In this document: positions 49,801 through 61,800 of the stretch, piece by piece
How the letters are laid out: every line of letters begins with the position of its first letter
Position numbering within the stretch: the first letter of the stretch is position 1
Source of the DNA: Streblospio benedicti
Taxonomy: Eukaryota; Annelida; Polychaeta; Spionida; Spionidae
DNA: 64,000 nucleotides
Direction of reading: 5' to 3'
Assembly (NCBI GenBank): GCA_019095985.1
Contig: CM032660.1
Span: 11,054,173 to 11,118,172 of the forward strand
The notes under the pieces: generated by a model
Seen by the model: only the letters and a program-made list of their open reading frames with translations
Told to the model about the DNA's origin: nothing
Databases searched by the model: none
Made by a program: the position numbers and the translations under genes

Positions 49801-52800
49801 AAAAGTGTTTTTATATGTAAGCATGTTACAAAAAATAATGTTATCTATCTTTCAAATCACTTATATATGGAATTTAGATACAATTGATGATGTTAAGTAT
49901 CCTAAGGTATGATTAAATAAGGATAAGAAAGTTAAGGATTAATTAGATTTTAGTCTGGGAGCCACCAGCGTTATCCAGCTTTGAAAATAAAAGGTTTTTG
50001 TTGTTGACGTTATCTCCTAATTTACATAGGGGCTTTACATATCTGGTGGATGTCAAATGTGTCCTTGAGCAATCTGAGATATCCAAGATGCTACCAACCC
50101 ATGATAAAATCTTAAAAACTGTTTGACCTACATTAATATTGACATATGTTTAATTTTTTCCTACATCAGCACGGGAGCTATCACCTTCCAATTGTCATTT
50201 TACTTACCCGTGGTAAATAATATATGGCTACCACTATTGCAGTCTTGAATGAAGCCTAGAATAAGCTCAAATTTAGCAGAATGAATGTCTAATTCACATC
50301 TAAATCTTTTTGGTAAATCAGACATTCATTTTGGTAAATTTTAGCGCATTTAAGGCTTCATTCTAGTGGGCACCAGTTGCCATGTTAGCCAGCAAGGTGT
50401 GACCGTGTTTGGCATTGCTCTGTAGGAGGTTACTGTGGACAAGGACACTCTGGCCAAACTCAAGCGGATGTTCCCTGCTGCGGAGGAATGGGCCGTGAGG
50501 AAGGCACTCGCACGGTCAGTAACTCAACAAACTAAACCACCCAAACATTCATAAAAAGATCAACATGAACATCTAAAGAGACCACCTTATTTTGGCCACC
50601 GATTGGTCTTAATGGATAGGTTTTACTGTATGCTTATTCATCCCCCAGTACACCAACCCTGTACATACCCCATCACGCCCACTCCCGCGATTCATTCCAG
50701 CTCCAACAACTCTGAGGGCGCGGCCATTACGGATCTGGAGCGATCCGGCTACAAGCGGCAGGATGTGCCGCACCAGATGCAGGACACGGTGGTCGTGAAC
50801 CGGCTCAAGAAAGAGTTCCCATCGGCCGAGGAGGGAGTGATACGCGACGTGGTGCAGTGGTAAAGTAGCGCTCCCTGCATTTTGGACATTTCGTTTTTGT
50901 GTGTGTGTTGTGATGAAAGTGCACAATAATGTGGTGATGAACAGAGTGAAGAAAGAGTGTGATATGTAATTTGGTAACTTCAATGTGTCTTTGTGCATGT
51001 GGTGTTAAGTGTTGAAAAGCATTTGTTTTGAATGTGAAAGTGTCCCCTGCAGTCGTTTGTGTTAATCTTCAAATACAATGTAAATTGTATTGTCAAGTGG
51101 AAAATTATTTTGATGGAAAAGTAGTTGTAAGTCGTGTTGTGTGCTTGAATACTAAGTATTAATGTTTTTGTGTTATTTATACCCTGCTGGGTGTGACCAA
51201 CGGTTGATTCTACAGGGAAGGTTATTCAAATATCCTAAGTGATACTGTATTAAATACCTGTATGTTTCTTCATATACAAATTATCCCTTTATCATCGCAT
51301 GCGTTGTAGCATGAATGGGGATGTGGCAGCAGTTCGGCAGGCATTGCGATCAATGCTAGAGGTGTCTAGCATAGAAGCATCTAGCTCGAGCCTCAGTAGT
51401 GCAGGCAGTCTGCAGAATCGCCTACGGAGCTTAAAGTCTGGTTCACATTACGCAGATAATCTGCATTTGCTGATTATTCAAAACTATTGAATGTATTTTG
51501 ATAAACTTGTGTTAGTCAACTTTTCAAATTCTCCATCAACAACTGTGAAAGTTTCTTAAGAATCACAAAGATCGAACCGAAAGTCGTAAAAGTTGCATTT
51601 CTAGCCACATGTTGATTTTTCATCTCTTCCTCTTTAAAAATGTGACATGTGAAACATTTGCGTTATGGCTAATATTTTTGCACTAGTACAAAATACATTC
51701 AGTTGTTTTGAAACTAGTGCCTTACTCAGATTATGAGTGTATGTTGTTATTTACTATCGTCTATTCACATTACTACCGTGCCTCATAGTAGTGTAACCAT
51801 TTCTCTCTTGGCAAAGTATCGACATTTCACATTCTTGTTCGCTATTCTTAAAAAAATCAATGGATTTTAGATGAACATATTTTTGTATATACTATGTATT
51901 TTTGTAGCAAACTCTATAGTCAGGCATCATATAAACTCTGTAGCAAACTCTGTGAATATTCCAAATACGATCATTGTAAATTTGATGGGACTTACTATTT
52001 CTATCAGAAATATTTACGCTTCATTATCATCATTTCTTAACATGATTTAATATTGACTATTTATACGCATATCTCTAACTTGTTTGAAATGGTCATTGTA
52101 GGTTTTATCAGAATCGATACATTTCACTAAAATGCCTTAACAAATTTCACACACTTCTCTAAACTTGTATGTATTAGTTTTTAAATTACATTATTTAGTC
52201 GCATTAATATAGGATTTGAATACTTGGAACAAAAATGTTGAAATTGCAATTCCTAATGATACAATCAAATCTGGAAGAATACAAGTTGTCAATTGATATA
52301 TCATTTACATTACATAAAGTTTGGATTCTGGACCATTATTGTTGATATATCCTACATTCAAAGAAGTGTTGTATACTCCCTAAGGAGTTGAGAGAGATAC
52401 AGTGTGACTTGGTGTGAATGTAAAGTGAATTACGACTAAATAACCACATTTACACGTGTGATATTATGATGTTTCAGTGTGAATCGTGACGAGTCACGCG
52501 CCCGCTCAGAGCTGAAGGCACTCGGCTATGCCAGCCACTCTCGATCATCCACGCCACAGCGCGCTCCTAGCCCACGCAGACCCACCGTGACAGAGGCTGA
52601 CAAGGCTCAACGTAAGTACAAGCAGGCAATATATAAAAAATAAATAAGTATAACACCACAAGTATAACTCAGAGGCACCTTGTGTCACTTTCCCAGAATT
52701 CATGTCCATCACTATAGACTAAAACCATTTAGCAGCAGTGGATCTACATATCTTTCAAAGGGGAGTTTATATGGTGTCCAGGAGACAATTTTAATATTCT

Positions 52801-55800
52801 ATGTGCTCAGGAGCTGCAGAGGTGGTAGACCTATCACCTGCCGCCCTCCCCTACCCTTAGATCCACGACTGGTTTGAATCTTCACTATAATGCTTTGAAT
52901 CTGGGACAGTAGCTGTTTTTGGCATGCAGTTTTAGACTTTGTACATCTATAGTCTGACTTCCTCTTCCAGAGAACTGGACGCTTCAATAGCATACAATGG
53001 TCATCCACATCTATTCCACCACTCATCTCAGACATCAGCCTCATGATTCTGTGTCTTCAACCATCAAGATCCTGCCTAGTGGTGGCTGGCGACCATGATT
53101 TCAAACATTCTGTATTCTATCATTCTATCATTTAGTAAAGATTTCTTAGAATTTTCTTAGCATTCATCAGAGAAAGGTGAAACAGCTACTCAGATGCTTC
53201 TTTGCAATTGCTTCAAGACGACGAAAGAATCATCTGAGTAGGTTTTTCACCGTTCTCTATGATTCTGTCTGTACTACAGCAGCAGTGAAAAGTGAAGGAA
53301 AGCCAAAGAGAAGGACACCAAGCCCTCGCTCCTCCACCACCACCGCTGCCGCTGCTGCTGCCCCTTACAGGCCCCCAGCGCGTGCTGAGACCCCCCCGCC
53401 TCGCCCCTCGTTGGCACCATACACCCCCCCACCCAGATTGACCCCTCGCCCAGCTGAGCAGCGGCCACCACGCCAACAACCGGTCAAGGCTCCAAAACCT
53501 GAGAAGACGGAAGCTGAGAAAGCGCAGTGTGAGATGATGTGTCTGACGGTCGTAGTTAAGCAGTTCTTGTTCGTTCCGGTTGGTTCAGTGCAATTCAGGT
53601 GGTGGATGGTTCAGAGAAGCAACTCACAAAAATATACAATGGTTGTTTTTGGATTATTCCCATAGATCCATAGCACGTTGATGGACTAGTTTTTCTGTAT
53701 TTAAGTGATTCTCGTTGAGTTTTCTAGTAGTTTCTAAGTATTTCAATTCTGTCTAGATTAAGTGATTTTGATTGGGCGATGTTAATTTTTAGGCCAGATG
53801 ATTTTCGATTGGCTCATTTTTGGTTCTTGTTTAGATTAAGTGTTGTTTTTTGTTCAACTAATTTCATCTTTTAGTGGCACAGACATTATGATGACTACGA
53901 AACACCCTGGTGGTAGAATTCATGAATTTCGTCACTCCTTCCATGGCATATTTACATAAAATGTATCTATTTGACTTAAGTTTACTCTCCTAGAGGTATC
54001 CAAGTATTTGGGAGGGGCTAAATATCAAATAAATACAGTATCAGGGTGAGTGAGGTTATTATTTCGTGCAAGACATGACTTTGAATGTCTCCCCCTCTCT
54101 AATTTTTAGCTTTTCAATAAGAGAATTGTACAATGTATTTTGTTGAATCGCTTTTAAAATAGAACCTCTATTGAGACCACATGGGAAGAGTTCACAAGTG
54201 GTCTCAATATAGTTGTGGTCTTTTGTAGTTTTTTTGTGGTCTCTCTTTGAACAGCGAAAAATGTTCTTAGCGCAAAGGTGGATCATGGCCCATGCACTAG
54301 TTTCACCATAGCATAGGCCTGACCTGGCTGTTGCCCTGTGTTCCAAGGTCAGGCTACTCTGGGGAAGGAGTCACAAACCTCAAGTGCTCTCAATAGTGTC
54401 AGTGGTCTCTTAATAGAGGTTCATTGTGGTCTCTCTTTAGACAATGAAAAATGTTTTTACCACAGAGGTGATCTTATGTGGCAGTTAGAAGCCATAACTG
54501 TTAAACTCAACCAAGCTGAACTCAACCTATGGAGCGATATTGTAACACTGATTATAATATGTACAGTGTAGAAGAGGTTCTCGTAGACCGATAATGGTGA
54601 CCACGGAGGTGGTTTTACACAGAGGTGTTCTGACTGCGGGACTGACGCGGGTGTTGGTGTTTTAGGCCGTGCGGCGCTGGTGCGTGAGTTCGCAGACCTG
54701 CCCCCGGACATGGTGGACGTGGCGCTGTCGGTGGTCGAGTACGACCTTGACAAGGCACGCGGCGTCCTCAAGGGCACCGCTGGCACCGGAGCCGCAGCGG
54801 CGCCCAAAACACAAACCAGTGCCAGGTTAGAACGCCGCACCAGCTCATTTGTATGTTTGTGTTTGAAAAAGAATACTTGTGTCTTTTCAATCCCTTAGAA
54901 GATATCATAACCGGGGATTCTCTGGATCAATAGCTTATTATGGTAAAAAGTATCTATTGCTTTGAATGACTTAAATGGGCAGTGATCAGAACAAAGTGAT
55001 GTTACGACCTAACCTTTTATTTAGTTGGGTTGATGAGACAGGAACAAGGCTCTCAGAGACAAGGCTATATAGAGCCAATTAGGTGAGGTCCGAAAATCAT
55101 TGTTAAAGTGTACTATTTATGCCCAGTTTTGAGTAAACTAGCTTTAACTTTGAGTTTAAAGTGATCTAACTGAATTTTCATTAAAGAAAACACTCTTCCT
55201 GCTCAAAAATTGACACATTTCTACTTGTCAATCTGAGCGGTCGAGTTTTCGTGCCGATTTCTCTGAATGCGGCCTGTTTCAGCCGGTCCGCTGCCGCGAC
55301 CTCCGACCCCGACCCCGCACCGACCCTCACCACCACGGCCCCCGCACTCGAGATGCCAAAGTTCAATCTGGACTCGTTCAGCGGCCAGGACAGTCAGCCC
55401 TCAGTGTCCACCAGGTGGGTGGCGTGTTGTTACCAGCTGAATCAAAAAGACGTTTAACAGGATGTAAGTGAAGGTTGGCTGGCCGAGTGAGTGAGTGAGT
55501 GGCTGAGTGAGTGAGTGAGTATATATTTGGTGTCCATTTGCTTGACCAGGGTGGTATTACCGTTACATATTAATACATGTGAAACATAAAATAGTACATT
55601 ATATATATACATATATGTAAGAATAACTGATTGAACACTTGCACATAAGTTACCAGTCACATAATATGCACAGATACACATTTATACGCTGTCTCTAGAT
55701 GTACACACAGAATGGCTAAGATGTTGATAAAGATACATATGTCATTGGAGTAGGACTCAGGGAGGAGGGTCTTCCCAATATTCATTTGGTGTGATCTTGA

Positions 55801-58800
55801 TAATGAATTAATAAGATCTTGAAACTCTCCAATGTAATTTATTGATCAGTAGAATGTGTTGATTTCCTAGCAGCAGTGGAGCTCCCAGCCTCAAGGAGTA
55901 TAAGTCTACTTTTGGCAAGCAGAAGGCACCAGCTAGCTCCATCACCAGTAGACTCAAGTCCACCAACAAGTCTGCCATCAAGTAAGTGCTTGGATGCTCA
56001 TGGTATTATTTAGCCTTACAAGATTGCAAGATTAATTGTAAGGCAATTTGGTCTTGTCTCCTAGACTTGGATATAGTAGACTCAAAATAATCCTAAATAT
56101 GTGGTCTAAGGTAAATGAATCTAATGTCACTATAACAGAAATTTTTGGATATGCAATCTCCAGATAACAAGGTGCTACTGTATATTATATGACAGGGTTA
56201 TTGATGGACTGGTATTATTGTCACTAGGAGTTCGTCCCGTGCGCGTGCCCCTGCCGTGACCGCTGACCCTGCTGTGACCTCGGCCCACCGCACCCCGACC
56301 CAAGGCCCCAACCCCGAGCTGCCCCAGGGCCACGACAAGGACCTGCTCATGTGAGTCACCATCGCTCTTATAGCGCAGTAACAAAATGTACACCTTGTGT
56401 AGGGTTTAAAATTACCACTGGTGTTTCCATGTGATTGTCATTCTTTCTGCAAGTTTTGACTTTATCTTGTTAACATTTTGTCTAGTTTTTTTATCACACA
56501 ATGACAAGTGGCAAAGTTTCACAAAGTCAATTTCAGGATTCACCACTCTTCACTCATATTGACGAGTAGAAATTTGTCAACTTTTGAGCAGGACAGGTGG
56601 ATTTTTCATGAAAATTTAAGTATGTTATGGAGGGTCACTCGTCCTGCAGACTTTTAGCATTTTTTGACTTAATCCTATAGCCTGACAAAGCTCAGTTGAG
56701 TATTTAGTTGCAGCTTTTCTATTTAGAGTTAGGGATGGTGCAATATTTAACAGGCAGGGGGGACCGGTGCATATAGAAAAACTTGTCTGAAAAAAGGTCT
56801 TGTCCCATGCTGATCATCAGATGTGATGAAAAAAAACTGATGTCCTATGACCTCTATTCATAAAAAAAGTTTGCGTCCCCTCCCATGAATATTCGCGTGA
56901 TTAATTTGTACCGATTCGCTCACGTCGAGGTGGAATTTCAGTAGCTGAAAAAAAGTACATGACCCATGCCCAAGGAGAATGAAAAATCATCCGGTCCCCC
57001 TACTTTGCAATCATCCGGTCCCCCTACTTTGCACCTTGAAAAAAGTACCTGTCCCTCTACCAAATGCACCAGTCCCCCTCCCTGGTAAATATTGCACAGT
57101 CTCTTAAAATAGAAATAGATCAAGAAACTTCCACAGTTGTCTTAGGATTTGAAAATACTTGGACAAAATGTAAAAAAATCTATGGCTGCTATGAAGACAC
57201 CAGTTTTATATTCTAAAATCATGTATGTTGTTTAGCATGCAAAGTTGTGATATGCATTTTAATATTGCATTGATTTTGTCAATTTATATATTTTCGTTAT
57301 ACATTTTTGCTTATTTTACTATATTGTGTGTACTGGCATAATGAGTACAAAATGACATTCCATTACATTGTATCATTTGTCTGTCTTGAATTCAACGATA
57401 TTTCAAGTGTACTGTATATTGCTGAATAAATGCATGTGTTTGAGTAAACTCCCCAATGAATGATTTTAGTCAGAAAGCCATTTTTAAGGGAGTGCTAGTA
57501 TAAAACCCACCATAAATTTGTCCACCAATAAAACAAGGTCTGCGATTTGCATGTGAACAATATCATAACGCTAGCTCCACTCTAAAATGTGTGAACTGAC
57601 ATAATTATGATGCCACGAGTGCAGTCATCTGTAAGTCACATGGTGTGCAGCGCTTCCATGGCCTCATGACCAGAATATAGTCAATTTAACTCCCAATCAT
57701 GCCTGTTGGTAGGTGTTGAGCAAACTCACCCCTAACTGATTACACCTTGGTCTGTGGGACTTATGATTGAATAGGTACAGGTCGTATGCTCCCTAGTGAG
57801 TTGAGAAGAATGTGAATGTAGTAATCTGTGCTGTAAATCATGCAAAGCTAGGTGAGCAACCTGTCAGACTGATAATCAACAAAACTGCCAACATATACCT
57901 CTCCTCCAGCGATAGTTGTCGCTATAATAAGACATGATTTTATGTGGACCCTGACAATCCTCTTCCTTTTTGTACACCACTAGAAATAATCACACAGGGC
58001 TATTAATCAGCTATCTATGGTACAATTGATATCATGCTTATCAGTGTTTATAAATTATGATTTTCTGTGTCACTCCTCTCCCTACATACCGTAAACATCT
58101 GTCCAAACGCCCACAACCATATAAGGTCCATCTCCAAGTCTGACCATATCAAATTAGGGATCATTCATGGCCTCAGATAAGTGACCGATCTATCAATTAA
58201 GACAGGCATCTGTGGTTTATGGGTAGGGGAAAATTTAGAGTTACGCTCATCACGGAAATGTGTTTTAAGATACCTATCCTATGGACAGGTATGATTTTTC
58301 TTCCATTTTTAGCCCTGGACCATTGAACTTGCAAAGTAAAATTGTAAAATACACATTCATTTGCAAGTCCATCCCCTAAATTGAAAAATTTCAACATAAA
58401 ACCCCAAATTTAGCATTTGGATGGTGGTATTCAGTGTTGATTGCCCTGCCTACCTGCCCATGGGCGTTTGGCCGGCTGTATTTGGTACTGATCCCCTGCT
58501 TGCTGCCTGCAGTGCGGAGTACACAGCGAGCCAGGGACCCCAGCGGGAACACCGATGCGGGCCAGCGCGGGGACTGGCGTGTGGGCCAGCGGGCCGGGAT
58601 GGGCCAGACCCTTCACTGCCCTCCGGACCCGACAGAGCCAACCACGCGGGACCGGACCCCGGCGCTGCGGCGGGTGCATCCGGGGGCTTGTCCGGGATGA
58701 GGCCCATGGAGACAGTCATATAGCTGGCAGAGGGCAGGAAAGAAGGGAACAGACATTGAGATACTTGCTTATATAGTGTATTGTAGGGAAAGACATGAAC

Positions 58801-61800
58801 AAGGCAATAGCGATTGAAACAATCACTCTTTTCATGCAATGTGCATTTTTCACCATTTCGTGATCATTTACATTTTGCAGGCTTTATAGGTATGAACAAT
58901 ATTAATGCATGAATATAAAGTAACTGTAAAGAGCTGTTGATCAACTTTGTTATTTTCAAATAATATTTTATATGCTAGTTGTAAATAGGATATATTGCGA
59001 TCTGATTTGTAAATACAAGACCACAATAGAAGAATTCGTAAGAATGGCTAATTTGTGTATGATGCGTATGTTCTGTACTGCATATAACTTTTTTGTTTTC
59101 ACGTGTGTGAAAAATATAGTCAAAATGTTCACAATTGAGCAGAAGCGTGTTGTTTGATGACTTCAGTAGCTGTTGTTTCCTCTCAGGTAGCTGAGTCTGT
59201 GCCTCATACTAGAGCTGTAGTTAGTTTCAACTTATTTTTCTGTGGAAAATAACCAGTCCTGGTTTGGGATGAGATACAATAATCAGTCAATTGGGCGAGC
59301 CTTTCATTGTATCACAATGGAAAGATGGATTTTCTATTGCAATTGATGTTGAAGTTGTTTGTCTTTTGAGACATTTTTATAGTATTTTGTTTACATATTT
59401 GATATAGCTAGTATTTACATTCATCCTACTAGTCATAGACCTGTGGACATTGAATGTCTCAGGGCCTTAGCTATATATGAAACAAGGGAGGCAACTGTTT
59501 AACTGATATTTTGTAAAGTACAACTTTTTGTCGAAGAGAATTCTGGGTGGTGGACTTAGCATGAAATTCCTGATTGAGCATCATTAGCTTGAAGAGGATT
59601 TTGTCACGTGGAATGTTACCTGATTGTTCCACGTGACATACCGTGTGCGTTGTCACTTGGAATTGGTGTTATTTAAACATTTCATCTCCTGTTCACAAAA
59701 ATTCTTGATCAGGATTTCCAAGCTTATCGTCATCAGTATATTGCAGGTATTAAACTTATTAAAATATGTTTTAATTGCAGCTCCTAAATGAATGAGTAAA
59801 TACTTGCCCAAATGTCTCCGCCAAATGTATTATCCAGCTCTGTTTTTCCTCTTTGTTGTACTTTTTTCTGTGTTGCCTTGTGTTATTACACAAATGCTTT
59901 TTTTAACAATGTTATTACTGTATAGTTCTGAGTTACCTGTTAAAGTATATGCATGCATTGGTTTATATTTCTACATTGTTGTGTCATTTCTGAAATGCTT
60001 TGTATATGTGTGTGTCAATATCGCTGAATACTCAGTCACTCATAACTCTCACATGTAAACATATAACGGTACATGTAGATGAAATTCTTGCTGTATCAAT
60101 GTAGATCTTTATATCTTTTTCAATGTCTACCATTTATTGGACTAAACTTCTTAATAACTTGCAACCTACTTTTATTCATATTGATGAAATTAAATGTTCT
60201 TTTTGAGATTAATGTTAGCCACAATACAAAGTGGCTACCAGTTCGGGTTTTTTTTTAGTTTCTTAGCTTGTAGTTCTTTACAATGATTATTGTTACAAGT
60301 TCTATCCGAATTTTTACATGATGATAAGAAAAGGTAAACAAAATAAATATTAACCTTTGTTACTTTTCATTTGTATTTGTTGGGAAGATATTTTCAAACA
60401 GCTTCATAGTTCTCTAAAGTAAAAAGGGTTATGGCAGCAAACTAGTGGATTTTATATTGTGGGTTTGCACTTAGAAATGCCAAAAATGACATTTTGAGAA
60501 AGAGATGTGTCATTAAGGTAATCCCTGCCTAAGACCTGAAGCAGTGACAATCGATAAGCTATAAGGCTGTTTCTAACTGACTCAAGACTACATGTAGCTG
60601 ATGGAGGATAACATCAGGACCGTGGCAAAAATCAGGACAGTCTCAGATGTGTTATGAAAATACCAATTTAACAACTCTTGTCAGTGTACTTATAAAGCTT
60701 TTATGGGGATAAAAATTCTCTCAACATAATAAACATAAAATATCACTGTAAATCACTTTACAAATCCTAGGCGACGATTACTTTGAGACAAACAAGCTGT
60801 TACATAGAAAGTATTAATCATGACTTTGCATGTGTCATCAGTGCGAGTTACCAGGAGCAGCGCGGGCCGGACCGAGGCCTGGCCCATGGACCAGACCCGC
60901 ACATACAGGCCGGGCCTGGTGCCGGGCTCGCACACGGGCCAGAGGTGAGCATGGGGGGTACTCAGTGAACCTTATGGGGAAAGAAATAGGTAACATGGAA
61001 ACCCTCAAATAGTGCTCTTTTGGACGAAATCATGAAACTTTGCTACATAGCGTAAAATTTGCAGGTGAACATTTTGGACCATTGACCCATTTTCTGGGTC
61101 ATTTGATGGAGTTTTTCCCTCAGGTCTTGTTAAGCAGAACAATCATGAGATAGACTGGGAGGAAGTCAGTGTGTTGGACAGAGAAAGTGACTGGAGGATA
61201 AGAACAATCAAGGAAGCGATCAAGATACGAGGACAGAGACAGGTCATGAACAGGGACGAGGGGGGCTTTCAACTCTCTCATGTGTACGACCCGATTTTCA
61301 GTATCGGAAGTCGTGCAGATTGACCTGTCATGCGCAGAGAGATTTTGAAAATGGCAACAGAAGTTGTTGAAACTGTCAATCAATGTAAGATTTTATTGTG
61401 TTGTGTCAAGATGAACTTTGTAAATAAACAATAACCATGTTGTCGCGACCACTTGAAGCCAGACTAATCTCAATAAAGAGGTTCTACTGTACGTAAAGCA
61501 TCATAAAGTAAGCCCATTAATTTGGATTTAAAATCCAGAGGAAAGTTGGTGGGGTACTCCCATTTGCATTTGCTACTACATGGCCAAGGCATGAGATCGG
61601 GTGAGCTATTAAGGCATCCACTGAGCAGACTGCAGCCAAGGGCCCCAGTAGATATGTGGATTTATTTATGTGAATGCACTAAACATTAAGGGACTCCTGG
61701 TAAAATATTTTTAGGGAGATCTAGATTTTTACATGAAAACTTTTTCACAGAACGTACCATATCAAACAAAATGTGCTGAAAGATTGCAGTCTGCAATTTT

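Noticed and set aside
53177-53665. 162-codon open frame as a single-exon gene
   Set aside because: Only 53280-53528 behaves as coding (an exon of the WW/CUE gene). Both ends run into intron past good splice sites.
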